DNA of 64,000 nt from Melanopsichium pennsylvanicum. Taxonomy: Eukaryota > Basidiomycota > Ustilaginomycetes > Ustilaginales. Positions 9,287 to 20,437 of this stretch are shown piece after piece; position 1 is the first letter of the stretch; each line of letters starts with the position of its first letter. The translations under genes and the position numbers were made by a program. The notes under the pieces are model-generated. The model saw only the letters and a program-made list of their open reading frames with translations. It had not been told where the DNA came from and ran no database searches. The stretch is from contig OAPG01000020.1 of assembly GCA_900208305.1 (NCBI GenBank), positions 124,001 to 188,000 on the forward strand. Direction: 5' to 3'.

Positions 9287-11599
9287 ATGTCGTCGTCAGC
9301 ACCTCAACCCGTATCCTCATCGGCCGAGCCACGAGACCCAGTCTCCAACCTAACCCAAGCTGCTCAGAATGTAGACCTCAACGCACAACCCGCTCAGCAA
9401 CAACACCAAAAGAAAGAAAAGCCTCAGAAGCAACAACAACAACAGCAGCAGCAGCAGCAGCAAGGTCAATCCAAGGGCGAAAAGAAGCCAAAAGCTAAAA
9501 AGGACGCCGCTGATGGCGCTCCCAAGGCTCCTCTCGAGTTTACCCCCAAGCCGGCTTACTTTGACCACCGTATCGCCATGTTCGAAAAGCTCAAGGCAGA
9601 ACAGGATGCCGAATTCGCCGCAAAACCCCGTCAGCCCATTACCGTCACAATGCCAGATGGTTCTACTCGTCAGGTTACCTCTTACGACACTTCGCCTATG
9701 GACATTGCCAAGGACATCTCAAAGTCCCTCTCCGAACGCATCGTCATCTCCAAGGTCGACGACAACCTTTGGGACCTCGAACGTCCTTTGGAGGCTGATT
9801 GCAAGCTCGAGCTCTTCGACTTTGAATCTCCCGAGGGTAAGCGTGTCTTTTGGCATTCCTCCGCCCACGTTCTTGGTGAGGCTTGTGAAAAGCACTACGG
9901 ATGCCACCTCTGCATCGGTCCTCCCACCGAAGACGGCTTCTTCTACGAGATGGCCATGGGCGATTCGGGTGACCGCATGATCACTCAAGCTGACTTTGGT
10001 TCGCTCGAAACTCTCCTCAAAAACGCCACCAAGGAGAAGCAAAAGTTTGAACGTCTTGTCGTCTCCAAGCAGCAGCTCTTGGAAATGTTCCACTACAACA
10101 AGTACAAAAAGCACATCATCCAGTCCAAGATCCCCGATGGCACCTCCACCACCGTCTATCGTTGCGGTCCCATGATCGACTTGTGCGTCGGTCCTCACAT
10201 ACCCCATACGGGCCGTATCAAGGCCATGACTGTGCTCAAAAATTCGGCTTCCTACTTTCTCGGTGATCAAAACAACGATTCGCTCCAGCGTCTGTACGGT
10301 ATCTCGTTCCCCGACACCAAGCAGATGTCCGAGTACAAGCAATTTTTGCTCGAGGCTGCCAAACGCGACCACCGCAAGATCGGAAAGGAGCAAGAGCTCT
10401 TCATGTTCCACGAGCTTTCGCCAGGTTCGTGCTTCTGGTTACCTCACGGTGCTCGCATCTACAACACGCTCCAGGAGTTCCTCAAGAGCGAATATCGTCA
10501 GCGTGGCTTTGATGAGGTGGTTACGCCCAACATGTTCAACTCGAAGCTGTGGCAGACGTCGGGTCATTGGCAAAATTACAAGGACGACATGTTTGTGCTC
10601 GGTGTAGACAAGGAGCAGTTTGCACTCAAACCCATGAACTGTCCCGGTCACTGTCTTATGTTTGCATCTCGTGATCGTTCCTACAAGGAACTTCCTCTGC
10701 GATTGGCCGACTTTGGCGTGATTCATCGAAACGAGGCTTCGGGAGCGCTGTCGGGTCTCACCCGAGTACGTAGATTCTGTCAAGACGACGCTCACATCTT
10801 TTGCATGTCGTCTCAGATCGAAGAGGAAATGGCGGGATGCTTCGACTTTCTGCAACGCGTCTACGGTCTGTTCGGATTCACTTTCAAACTCGAACTCTCG
10901 ACTCGACCCGAAAAGTTTTTGGGTGATATTGAAACTTGGAATGCGGCTGAAGCTCGACTTGGAGCCGCTTTGGACAAGTTTGTTCCTGGCAAATGGGAGT
11001 TGAATCCTGGTGATGGAGCTTTTTATGGACCCAAGATCGACATTACCATTTCGGATGCTATGCGACGTCATCATCAGTGTGCCACTATTCAACTTGATTT
11101 TCAATTGCCTCAACAGTTTAAACTCGAATATCGTACCGCTGTTTCGCAAGGTGGTGAAAGTCAGTCCGAGAGACCGGTGATGATTCATCGAGCTATTGTT
11201 GGATCTTTGGAGAGGTTTATTGCTATTTTGACTGAACATTTTGCGGGTAAATGGCCATTTTGGCTTTCGCCAAGGCAGGTTTTGGTGGTTCCAGTTACGA
11301 ATACGGTTTTCAAGTATGCTAAAGAGGTTCAGCAGAAGTTGTGGGATGAAGGATTTTTCGCTGATGTGGATTTGAGTGATAATACTTTACCAAAGAAGGT
11401 TAGGAATGGTGAAATTGCTCAGTATAACTTTGTGTTTGTGGTGGGTCATGAAGAAATGCAGACCAATAGTGTCAATATTAGGAATAGGGATGATGTTAAT
11501 ATGAAGGGTAAAGCAGAGACAATGGATTTGGAAAAAACAATACAATTGTTGAAACAGTTGAAAACGCAGAGGAGATTGGAGAACAAGTTGATGGTCTAA
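9287..11599 (+). CDS. THS1: Threonyl-tRNA synthetase
   Basis: Class II enzyme charging tRNA-Thr. From ATG 9287 it has 770 aa. The order is a disordered Gln/Lys-rich N-terminus with a poly-Gln run (9435-9461), then a TGS domain ([14 protein letters not shown]), then the editing domain with [10 protein letters not shown] and [18 protein letters not shown], then the catalytic core. The core shows motif 1 near [15 protein letters not shown], the zinc/threonine-binding MNCPGHC, motif 2 near [12 protein letters not shown] with [14 protein letters not shown], and motif 3 near [13 protein letters not shown]. An anticodon-binding domain follows (LVVPVTNT...FVVGHEEM). No intron is needed. An in-frame ATG at 9194 would add 31 residues with no acidic residue, a possible mitochondrial presequence; an out-of-frame ATG at 9202 overlaps the main start. 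Confidence 0.96.
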   Translation: MSSSAPQPVSSSAEPRDPVSNLTQAAQNVDLNAQPAQQQHQKKEKPQKQQQQQQQQQQQGQSKGEKKPKAKKDAADGAPKAPLEFTPKPAYFDHRIAMFEKLKAEQDAEFAAKPRQPITVTMPDGSTRQVTSYDTSPMDIAKDISKSLSERIVISKVDDNLWDLERPLEADCKLELFDFESPEGKRVFWHSSAHVLGEACEKHYGCHLCIGPPTEDGFFYEMAMGDSGDRMITQADFGSLETLLKNATKEKQKFERLVVSKQQLLEMFHYNKYKKHIIQSKIPDGTSTTVYRCGPMIDLCVGPHIPHTGRIKAMTVLKNSASYFLGDQNNDSLQRLYGISFPDTKQMSEYKQFLLEAAKRDHRKIGKEQELFMFHELSPGSCFWLPHGARIYNTLQEFLKSEYRQRGFDEVVTPNMFNSKLWQTSGHWQNYKDDMFVLGVDKEQFALKPMNCPGHCLMFASRDRSYKELPLRLADFGVIHRNEASGALSGLTRVRRFCQDDAHIFCMSSQIEEEMAGCFDFLQRVYGLFGFTFKLELSTRPEKFLGDIETWNAAEARLGAALDKFVPGKWELNPGDGAFYGPKIDITISDAMRRHHQCATIQLDFQLPQQFKLEYRTAVSQGGESQSERPVMIHRAIVGSLERFIAILTEHFAGKWPFWLSPRQVLVVPVTNTVFKYAKEVQQKLWDEGFFADVDLSDNTLPKKVRNGEIAQYNFVFVVGHEEMQTNSVNIRNRDDVNMKGKAETMDLEKTIQLLKQLKTQRRLENKLMV

Positions 11600-11908
11600 A
11601 TTCAAAAAAAAAAAAAAAAAAAAAAAGAGGAAAGGAAAGGGGGTTGGGGTACAGTTCAAGAAGCACTTTTCCCTTAAAACAGAATCGCCAAGACCTTTGT
11701 ATCTCGATAGGAAATGATACTGGTTTGTCGGTTGTTGATGCAATCGAACACCGACATAACACGATTGTTTTTGTTCAGCACAGAAAGCACACACACCAAC
11801 CAAAGGTTTGAATGATTCAAAAAAAAAAAAAAAAAAAGATAAAAAGGAGGGGGCAAGCATCGTTTACAATGTGTGTAGTAATTTACAGTGAGGCGGGGGT
11901 GAAAAAAT
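11600..11908. other. Convergent gap with two poly-A runs
   Basis: This is the 3' region shared by ThrRS (+) and the WW-domain gene (-). It holds A tracts at 11604-11626 (23 bases) and 11819-11837 (19 bases) and no supportable gene. Confidence 0.8.
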
Positions 11909-12811
11909 TCAGAAGAGCAATCCACCGAGAAGCATACCACCAGCCAAGCCACCCAACATTGGCATTCCCAAACCTGCACCACCACCGTAACCATAACCCC
12001 TATTGTACGGCCCGATAGGTCTAGCGTACGGACCATAAGCACCATAAGGACCGTCAAAAGTTTGATAGGGACCGTAACCCAGGGTTGCACCGAAACCAAA
12101 AGCACCTGAAGGAGGAGGTTGAGCGTAGATCTCTCTACCTTGTTTATCCTTACCGACCAGTTGGGGTTGACCTGTTCTGGTTGCGGTTTGAAGAGCTTGA
12201 CGGATGGCGGCATGTTGTTGAATGGCACGTTGTTCAGCTTCTCTCTGCGCTTGACGTTTTGCTTCGCGTTCTTGGTGGGTGCTATTGGTCATTTTGTCTT
12301 TGAGATTTCGTCCAAACTTTTTCAATCCTTTGGTTTGAGTCGAAGAGGAGGAGGAAGCACCAGCCACAGTCGAAGTATCAGAATGTTGCTGGTGGTGGTG
12401 TTGATGATGTACATGGTCATCTTCGTCATCAGTATCGGCATGAACAAGTTGTTCTTTTTCGATCCTTTCACGCTCGCGTCGTACTTCTTCGGGATGGTCG
12501 CGTTGATACTGTTCATCGTCGAGTGGGTGTACCCAAATGGAGCGAGGTGGATTTGCTAGTGTGTCGACAAAAAAGTTGTGGTGCGTGGAAGGGTCGTACT
12601 GGCGAATCCAACCTTTAGGAAGGGGACGCAGAAAGTCCTCCATCGACTTTCTGGCTGCTGCTGCGTCATCGGATTGTGGAACACTGAGGTTGTTGTTATT
12701 GGAAGAAGAGGTAGTGGTAGTGGTAGTTGCGTTGGCAGGCAGTGTAGAAGTGCCGGTTGCGACCTGGTCGTAAGAAGGAGGTGCGTCATTGGGCTGATGG
12801 GACGAAGACAT
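11909..12811 (-). CDS. WW-domain protein with PPxY motif and Gly/Tyr-rich tail
   Basis: The 300-aa product starts with a disordered segment containing PPSY (residues 11-14), the ligand type recognised by WW domains. A single WW domain follows at about residues 63-97: LPKGWIRQYD, then HHNFFVDT, then PRSIWVHP; the second conserved aromatic position and the closing Pro are present. Next come an Arg/Glu-rich helix, an acidic/His-rich linker, a Gln/Ala helix and a C-terminal Gly/Tyr/Pro-rich region ending in small hydrophobic residues (GGMLLGGLLF). Proteins with this layout often act as adaptors for Pro-rich or ubiquitin-ligase partners. Partner and role are unknown here. It could bind its own PPSY motif. 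Confidence 0.8.
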   Translation of the reverse strand: MSSSHQPNDAPPSYDQVATGTSTLPANATTTTTTSSSNNNNLSVPQSDDAAAARKSMEDFLRPLPKGWIRQYDPSTHHNFFVDTLANPPRSIWVHPLDDEQYQRDHPEEVRRERERIEKEQLVHADTDDEDDHVHHQHHHQQHSDTSTVAGASSSSSTQTKGLKKFGRNLKDKMTNSTHQEREAKRQAQREAEQRAIQQHAAIRQALQTATRTGQPQLVGKDKQGREIYAQPPPSGAFGFGATLGYGPYQTFDGPYGAYGPYARPIGPYNRGYGYGGGAGLGMPMLGGLAGGMLLGGLLF

Positions 12812-14016
12812 GATGTAAACGGTTTGCCCTGCTTGGATGGTATGGATGTTTTACAAAGGTTGTATTTCAAGTTTTTGAGGGGATGTGAAGGTCGAAGGTA
12901 ATGTGGGTGTGAGTGGTGATAGTGTGAGTGTGAGGTGAAGGTGGCGCTTGACTCGGAAGGGTCAAGCTATGCAATAACATACTGTAAGCAGGAGTGCGGT
13001 GGCGGATGGTCTGTCTACTGTTGACTGTAATTAATAATAAATTACTGTACGAGGCTTGGCGTGCAGTACTACAGTAAGTCGGTAAGGTGGAGAAGGGTCT
13101 GTAGAGGAGCGCCAAAGCGGCAGAGGGCAAAGCTGATATGTATATGCATCACACTCTCTGACAGGTACAGCCTTTTTCTGGTCTTCAATATTTCTGAATT
13201 ACAGATTGATTGAATCGCACTTGAATTTTATTGACCAATCAATAAATGTTATGTCGCCTCCAATAACAACAATAGTCCAAGACAAGAGATCAAATAGCCG
13301 AAGCAAAAGGCAACGCGCGGCGTCTAATCCAATTTGGCCGAGATAGCCGTGATCAACCAACCAAACCACCTTGGATTGTACCAAACTTATCTTACGCTCA
13401 GCATGCTACAAACCAATTCAAGTGGTGTGTGTGTGTGTGTGTATGTACGCTATACAAATAACCTGCTATTCGGACCAAGTCCGTAACGTGTGTAGGATGT
13501 GGTCCGAACCAAGTCCGTAACGTGTGTAGGATGTGGTCCGAACCACCAAATTGATCCATCGAGCTAAAATGGTTAAAGTGTGACATACCAACCGCCCTTC
13601 TGATTTATCCCTCACCTTTCTTGCTTTACACATCCTTGTCACAAAAGAGCTCAGTTACCTCAGGATTATTCTCCCACCCCAATCTGTCGGCCCATATCGC
13701 CATAACCAAGGTAAGTGTTGATCCGTGTTGATTCCGTCAAGCTTGCTCACAGTCGCCAAAAAGGGTGGCGTGTCGGAAACGCCTACGCTCAAGAAAAGTT
13801 TCGCTTGGCCAAGCTGAAAGGACCTGTGGCCCTATTGTTATCTTTTTGTCAAAAGTCACTTTCACCTCCTGACCATCTCTCTCCCGCTCCCGCTCCTCCT
13901 TCTCCCTACTTTCTTCTTTTCTCTTTTAAATCACATCCGACGTTGCTCTGTCATTGTGGTCACACCTCCAATACGTCACAGAACACTAAACTCGCCTTAT
14001 TCTCAACTCGCATACT
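12812..14016. other. Divergent upstream region of WW gene and GCIP-kynureninase gene
   Basis: No supportable ORF. It contains a GT microsatellite at about 13423-13442 and a duplicated 34-bp element (separate entry). A pyrimidine-rich leader precedes the kynureninase-fusion ATG. A donor-like AAG|GTAAGT near 13709 and a CACAG near 13977-13982 suggest a possible 5'-UTR intron. Confidence 0.55.
13474..13541. repeat. Two perfect tandem copies of a 34-bp element
   Basis: Bases 13474-13507 are repeated exactly at 13508-13541. With the bases just upstream, the first copy creates CGGACCAAGTCCG (13471-13483), a CGG-N7-CCG inverted repeat of the kind bound by Zn2Cys6 fungal regulators. Both copies contain CCG triplets at fixed spacing. 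Confidence 0.85.
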
Positions 14017-17000
14017 ATGACTCCCCAACAAGCCCCAGAAGCCGAAAAGGAGCTACAATCCTCGCTTCTTCGCATCTCTATCATCTGCGCTTCCTCCATT
14101 CAATCCCTGCGCGAACCCGTTCAACCCACCATTCTGCCTGCTCATCCTTCCCAAGCTTCTTCTTCCTCTTCTTCCCCTTCTTCCCCTTCTTCCCCTTCTT
14201 CCCCTTCTTCCCCTCTTCCTCCTCACGCTGACAAGCTCTCGGCTCAAATCGCTGGTGACCTCACTCAGCTTTTCACTCTCATCCAAAAACACACCACCAA
14301 CCTCGCTCTCGCACTCAAGCCCAGCTCAAAATCAACACAACCCACCTCTTCCAACAATTTGCCCTCCCCCGTCTCCGGTCTCGACTCCAAATCACTCGAA
14401 GCCGCACAAGCTCAGATCGTCTCTCTTGGCTCCGATCTCCTCCCCAAAATCGTTTTTCTCGCAAAGAAGGCTTGCAAAGACCGACAAGTCTATCGCAAAC
14501 TTTCCAACGCTGGTCCAAATGACCAAGAGAAGCGCAAACTCGAACAGCTCGCCAAAGAAATGGGTGCGCAGCTTATGTCTGCCGACCAACTAGGCATCCC
14601 TCCATCAGAACGAGACGATCTCGAAAAGGTTCTCGACTATTCGCTCGGTAACTCTTTTGCTCGCGAAATTCGTTCCGCTGTCGAAGACGTTATCGGCTCC
14701 ATCGCCGATCTGCTCCACTCGCTCCTCGACGACAGAGCAAAAACGGCGCTCCAGTCCGCTTCCCACGCCAGAGACCGCGCCGACGGTCTGGCTAGCCTCA
14801 ACCACAAGCTCGACGACCTCCCCGTCACAACCAGCAACCATCCCGCAGAACTCAGAAAGCGTACCTTGGCCGCCAACAATCTGGTTTGGGAGACCTGTGC
14901 CAAGTACACTGGCGACAGAAACGCAGACGGTACTACCCGTACCATCACCAGCATTGCTCCCAACGGTGTCAGGACCAAGGTCCACGTCAAAGGTTTGAGC
15001 AGGTCCAACTTGGAAGCATCCAAGCGTAGCTGGAACAACCGTGTCGAGCTCATGAGGGATGGCTTGCAAGAATTCAAGCAAGGCATCGATGCAGAACACT
15101 CCAACCACGCCGCTGCTGACGATCACGACGAGTTTGCCTTTCCCGACGTCACTCCCTTGTCCCTCGAACAGAAAGACAGACTGCGCCAGCTCTCCAACTT
15201 GGTCAAGATGGGCAACCTCACCCACGAAACCATTCTCAAGGAGATCGCCAAATCCGCATCTTGGATCAACACGATCGATCTCGACGAGGTGGAAGAACTC
15301 GCAAAGCAGCTCGAAGAGTCGCAGGACGAACTCGTCGCCGCGTGCCTGTATGGCGAGAAGGATGCTGGGCTCGAGGCAAACATGTTTGACCACAGCGCTG
15401 GCGATGATGCTCAAGCTGCTGGCGTTGCAGCTCACGATGATGCGGATGCAGACCTCACCGAGGAGCAGGCGATCGAGAAAGCGGTTGTACGCACTTTCGA
15501 ACAGTACGTCTCGGCCGTCGTCAGTCTCTCCGCGTACGTCACTGATAGGCAACACCTCGTCGACAAGGTCCACATTGCTTGCGCTACCGAAGAGGACGGA
15601 GACTTTGCCGCCGTGTTTGGTGCCAAGTTCAATGCGCTTTCCAAGATCCTTTCCGAGGCCAGCTCCAACATCACCCTCCGCACACGCTCTTTCACCAGTT
15701 CCGCCAAGGCCGCGGACCAGCCCAGCAGCGTCCAGCACCAACCCATCGTTCAAGCTAACGACGAATTCAAGGTCGAGGTGTTTGTTCGAGAACTCGAGTC
15801 CATTGCATCCAAGCTCGGCAACGCAACCAAGATCACCGATCGAGCCATCGCTGAGCAACTCGATTCTGCTGATCCGCTTGGTCCCATGCGCAAAGGCTAC
15901 ATCCTCCCCACCTTCAAAGACGTCTGCGCGCCCGACTACAAGTCGAGCTCTGCAGAGACTGCGCCCGATGCTGAGTCTCTCTACATGTGTGGAAACTCGC
16001 TGGGCCCCCTCTCTCGATTGACCAAGAAGTATTTGGAGCAGGAAATCGAGGCTTGGGGACGTAAAGCCGTATTGGGTCACTTTGAGCATCCGTATGGAAC
16101 ACCATGGACGCAGATGGAGAAGAGGGTCGGAGAGTTGTGCGCAAACATGGTTGGTGCCAAGCAGAGTGAAGTTGTCGTCATGGCTACGCTGACCGGAAAT
16201 CTTCACTCGTTGCTTGCAACCTTTTACAGGCCTGCAACCAAGCCTTTCGGCGTAGACTTTGATGGAGATGTTGAAGCGGCGAAAAAGCAAGGCAACAAGA
16301 TCAAGCACAAGATCATTTTCGAGCAGAAAGCTTTCCCTTCCGACCAGTATGCGTTGATGTCGGTCATCGAACTGAATGGCTACGATCCTGCTACCTCGCT
16401 GGTGCCTCTTGTGCCCAAAAATGGATCCAAGACCTTGGAAACCGCCGACATTCTCGCCACCATCGAAAAGTGCGGCAAGGAAGGCGAGACGGCCATCGTG
16501 CTCATCGGCGGTATTCAGTATTTCACCGGCCAACTCTTTGAACTCGAAAAGCTCGCAGCGAAGGCGCGCGAGTACGGTATCCTGTTTGGGGTGGATCTCG
16601 CCCACGCATTCGCCAACGTGCCCCTTGCGCTCCACGATTGGGGAATCGACTTTGCCTGCTGGTGTACGTACAAGTACGGATCGTCTGGTCCAGGTGGCAT
16701 CGCTGGTCTCTTTGTGCATGAGAAGTGGCACCACGCGAATCTCACTCGCCAGGCAGGTTGGTGGGGACACGAAAAGGAAACACGCTTCTCGATGCCGGAC
16801 AAGTTTGTGCCAACGCGTGGTGCAGAGGGATGGCAAACTTCGAATCCATCCATGCTCGACATGGCTTCGCTCAAAGGATCGCTCGAAACATTGGCCAAGG
16901 CTGCAGAGTACGGCGTCAACAATGCCAAGGACCAAGGTCTGGAGGGTGCTGGTCAAGGCAAGGTGGGCAAGGGGACAGTGATGCCCGTTCTCAGAAGCAA

Positions 17001-17433
17001 GTCTTTGAGGCTGACCGCATATTTAGAGATGTTGTTGGTCTCGCCTGGATTCTTGCCTGATGGGTTCGATATTCGGATTGTGACCCCCAAAGATCCTCTT
17101 GAGAGGGGGAGCCAGTTGTGTGTCCAAATTCCGGATCCGCCTCAGGAGATGGCAAAGGGCAAAGAGGAGGAGGAGAAGCATGAGCAAAAGCAAGAGGAGG
17201 AGAAGAGCAAAACGGATGGCAAGGATGTACCTCCGCCCATCGATGGCAAGAAGCTCATTGCAAGGGCTCACAAGAGGGCAGAAAAGCAAAGCGGTCTGGT
17301 GGCTGATATCAGGCATCCCGATATGTTGAGACTGGCTCCATTGGCTCAGTTCAATACGTTCACCGATGTTTGGCGGACAGCAGACGTGCTTAGGCAGAGT
17401 TTGCTCGAGGAGGTCGAGGCTAACAAGGCTTGA
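14017..17433 (+). CDS. BNA5: GCIP (cyclin-D-binding-like) domain fused to kynureninase
   Basis: One uninterrupted 1138-codon frame. Residues 1 to about 570 resemble the GCIP/CCNDBP1 family: an early helical block (RISIICASSIQSL), an SPS tandem-repeat linker, LGSDLLPKIVFLAKKAC, NNLVWETCAKY, and an acidic C-terminal helical part. From about residue 589 the sequence is a PLP-dependent kynureninase, which cleaves kynurenine or 3-hydroxykynurenine to anthranilate or 3-hydroxyanthranilate plus alanine (de novo NAD pathway). Visible signatures are CGNSLGPLS, EQKAFPSDQYA, VDLAHAFANVPL, DFACWCTYKYG with the PLP Lys at residue 886, and GWWGHE. A Lys/Glu-rich insertion (about 1045-1080) interrupts the C-terminal domain. 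No suitable internal Met precedes the kynureninase part, so a true fusion is the simplest reading. Confidence 0.87.
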   Translation: MTPQQAPEAEKELQSSLLRISIICASSIQSLREPVQPTILPAHPSQASSSSSSPSSPSSPSSPSSPLPPHADKLSAQIAGDLTQLFTLIQKHTTNLALALKPSSKSTQPTSSNNLPSPVSGLDSKSLEAAQAQIVSLGSDLLPKIVFLAKKACKDRQVYRKLSNAGPNDQEKRKLEQLAKEMGAQLMSADQLGIPPSERDDLEKVLDYSLGNSFAREIRSAVEDVIGSIADLLHSLLDDRAKTALQSASHARDRADGLASLNHKLDDLPVTTSNHPAELRKRTLAANNLVWETCAKYTGDRNADGTTRTITSIAPNGVRTKVHVKGLSRSNLEASKRSWNNRVELMRDGLQEFKQGIDAEHSNHAAADDHDEFAFPDVTPLSLEQKDRLRQLSNLVKMGNLTHETILKEIAKSASWINTIDLDEVEELAKQLEESQDELVAACLYGEKDAGLEANMFDHSAGDDAQAAGVAAHDDADADLTEEQAIEKAVVRTFEQYVSAVVSLSAYVTDRQHLVDKVHIACATEEDGDFAAVFGAKFNALSKILSEASSNITLRTRSFTSSAKAADQPSSVQHQPIVQANDEFKVEVFVRELESIASKLGNATKITDRAIAEQLDSADPLGPMRKGYILPTFKDVCAPDYKSSSAETAPDAESLYMCGNSLGPLSRLTKKYLEQEIEAWGRKAVLGHFEHPYGTPWTQMEKRVGELCANMVGAKQSEVVVMATLTGNLHSLLATFYRPATKPFGVDFDGDVEAAKKQGNKIKHKIIFEQKAFPSDQYALMSVIELNGYDPATSLVPLVPKNGSKTLETADILATIEKCGKEGETAIVLIGGIQYFTGQLFELEKLAAKAREYGILFGVDLAHAFANVPLALHDWGIDFACWCTYKYGSSGPGGIAGLFVHEKWHHANLTRQAGWWGHEKETRFSMPDKFVPTRGAEGWQTSNPSMLDMASLKGSLETLAKAAEYGVNNAKDQGLEGAGQGKVGKGTVMPVLRSKSLRLTAYLEMLLVSPGFLPDGFDIRIVTPKDPLERGSQLCVQIPDPPQEMAKGKEEEEKHEQKQEEEKSKTDGKDVPPPIDGKKLIARAHKRAEKQSGLVADIRHPDMLRLAPLAQFNTFTDVWRTADVLRQSLLEEVEANKA

Positions 17434-17946
17434 TTCTTAAATTGCTGCGTCGTCACACACGCCTTTGGCGCGAAAGGAGTTCTTTGCATTTTGTGTTGTT
17501 AATACCAAGGTCAATCTCCCAATGCACTTGGTGTTTTGGTTGACTATGTGTGTGCAGGTCCTTTCATCGCTCAGTGTCGTGTCGAGATCAGTCGATGTGT
17601 TTGAAAGTGTAACAGCACGAGATAGATGACAGTACGACGAGGCGAGCAAGGGGGAATTAGATGGCTGAGTATCGTGTGAGGCGTCCCAACTGCGATGAAA
17701 CACACAGCAGACTTGTATTTTGCTTTTTGGCATCAGGATCGGCAGGGTTCTCCTAAATACCGGCGGGCGATGGGCGATTATTTACCGCGTATGCTCCATT
17801 CCCAGCGTGAGCATCAAGCTGGACCCTTATCTCTACGCTCCTTTTTCACCATCACACTCATAACAACCCAACCACCACCAACATCATCTCCGAACATACT
17901 TGGTAAAGATCGGCAAACATACTCAGGCCGACCAAATCGCTTGACC
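17434..17946. other. Intergenic region between two same-strand genes
   Basis: 513 bp between the kynureninase fusion and the acyltransferase fusion. An in-frame ATG at 17695 extends the downstream ORF, but its residues do not resemble an acyltransferase N-terminus. I see nothing else supportable. Confidence 0.5.
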
Positions 17947-20404
17947 ATGACATCTATACCCGCGTCCGCCTCTCCTTCTTCTTCCACCCGAGCCTCTGCC
18001 CTCGCTCCATCCTCTCCCTCTACCGGTAAACCAAAGGATGCGGTTCCATCTTTTGGTATCATGTGGACCATCTTGCGATCCATCGGTGACATCTCTCTGC
18101 CCTTTTTCTTCTCTTCTGTACACGTTTCCTCTTCTCACCTCGTGCCGTCGTCCAATACACCTCTCATCGTATGTTCAAACCATACCAGCACCATCCTCGA
18201 TGTGGCCATCCTCAGTTCACATTTTCCCGAACGCCGTCCTTTACACTTTTGGGCCAAAGCCGGATTCTTTAAAAATTCAATCACACGCTTCATACTCACT
18301 TCTTCCGGAAACATCAAGGTCGATCGAAGGAACAAGAACAACCAAGCATTGTTCAGCGGAACATTTGAAGCCATGAAGAACGGTGGTGCCATCGCTCTGT
18401 TTCCTGAAGGTGGAAGTTATACCATCCCTAATCTTGCACAGCTCAAAATGGGTGGCGCTTGGGCTGCATTGGAGTACTCGCGTTACTTGCAGCTACAGAA
18501 CGAGACCGAAACGGGAAAGAACCAGGCACAAGGCACGTCGAGGATCGAGGTCAAGATTCTACCTGCAGCTGTAGTGTTTGATGACAAGAGCAAGTTCAGA
18601 AGTCGGGCTGAATTGCGGTTTGGCAAAGCGATCAGTTTGGATGCATACATTGAAGAGTTCCTAAGCTCTCCTTCACCTAGCATCGATCTTGCGATCAAGG
18701 ACAGGTCAAAGCTAGAGGATGGAACGATACCTGCTACCCCAGAAAGCATGACCAGGTTCAACACCATCGCAGGCGAGGACGAGCAAAAGTATGCTAGTCC
18801 AGCACACAGGGCAGTGGCGAGACTGACAAACGATCTGCAGACGGCTATTGAACGCCTCACGTTCAACGCTCCTGATTGGGAGACGTATCAGGCCACTCGC
18901 ACTGCTAGGGAGCTCATATTCGAGCTCGACCCAGCAACGGGGGTTGTGGTCAAGGAAGGCATGGACGAATATGTCGAACTTTGCCGTGCCCTGTTGACCA
19001 TCTTGACCTTGGATTCGAAGCAAAGCACGAACGCACGTCGCGCCCTCTTCCTCTACTCCTGCCTTCTTCACCTTGCCAACGTATCCAACCTCACCCTCGC
19101 CGCTGCGACCGCTGCCAATGCACCGCACACTCCCTTCACCGCCTTCTCTCAACCACTCCGATCCTTCCTACTCCGACTACCGTTGTATGTCCCCCTCTAC
19201 GGCTTGACGCTGATACCCACGTACATCCTTCCCAGCAAGGTAGCCCACCACTTTGCCGCAAGGGAAGAAGAATCATTGAGCAGCGTCAAAACTCTGGTCA
19301 GCTTCTTCTTCACTAGTATCCTGTATGGAGGATTGTTGGTTAAAGGGATGCAGTGGGCGAGGTGGTCTCCACCCAGCCTGCTTGTGGGGCTTGCGGGGGT
19401 TTGGCTAATGCATGATATCGGACGTACCAACATCGACACTGCTTATGGGTTGGTGAAACAAGTTAGGTTCGGGTACAGACTTTGGCGTGCTGGTGTAAAC
19501 CCTTGGATTGCACCACAACAAACGAGTACGAGGTCGAGCAGCTTTCCACCTCCACCTAAGGAGTCATCACCACCGCACAAGTTTAGCGGTTGGTCAAGGC
19601 TGCCGACCGCCACCATCAACATCAGCAACAATAACAACAGTGACAACCTCCAGAGCTCGATTTCGGCGAAGCGGACCCACTCGTTGTTCTTCTATGGAAC
19701 GTTGGTTCATCCGAAAATCCTTTCTCGAGTAATTGGCAATTCGGGTTCGCATCTACGCATTCAGAATGCTGTGCTGCCAGGTGCACAGCTATACCACGTC
19801 AAAGGTGAAGAGTATCCTGGGTTGATTCAGACTACCTCGCCCTCCCCCTCGGTTTCTTCGTCACCCGCTGCCGTGGGTGTGAAAGGAACCTTGGTCACCG
19901 GACTCAGCCATGCCGATGTGGCGTGTTTGGACGCTTTTGAGGGAGACGAATATGAACGTCTCCCTGTAACCGTCATTCCCGACCCGAATGCTCCGGTGGA
20001 ATCCAACTCGGCCCGACTTGCCAATGCTGGTGGAGCTCCTCTACATTCTATCTTGGCTGGTTTGACTAAAGATCGAATTGCTCAGCTGTGCAACCGAGAG
20101 CATTTGTACAATGGGATTGGTGCACAAGTGTATTCTTGGACAGCGGGCGAGGAGAGGTTAGATTTGGACAAAGTTTGGGAATTCGACGTATTTGCAAGGG
20201 AAAATGCTAAAAATTGGATCAGTGATGATGATGATGATGATGATGATGATGAGAAGAGGGAGGTTGAACACGAACACGAGTATCAATTGGTTGATCAAAT
20301 TCATGCCACGACAATAACGACTTCCATGTTGACGGTTACCCCGCCCAATGTTCCCTCAACTCCGACTACGGACCAGATGGAAAAACTTGTACGAGACAAT
20401 GAAG

Positions 20405-20437
<33 letters not shown>

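Noticed and set aside
17695..17946. 84-codon in-frame N-terminal extension of the acyltransferase fusion
   Set aside because: Residues do not resemble acyltransferase N-termini, and ATG 17947 gives a normal start.
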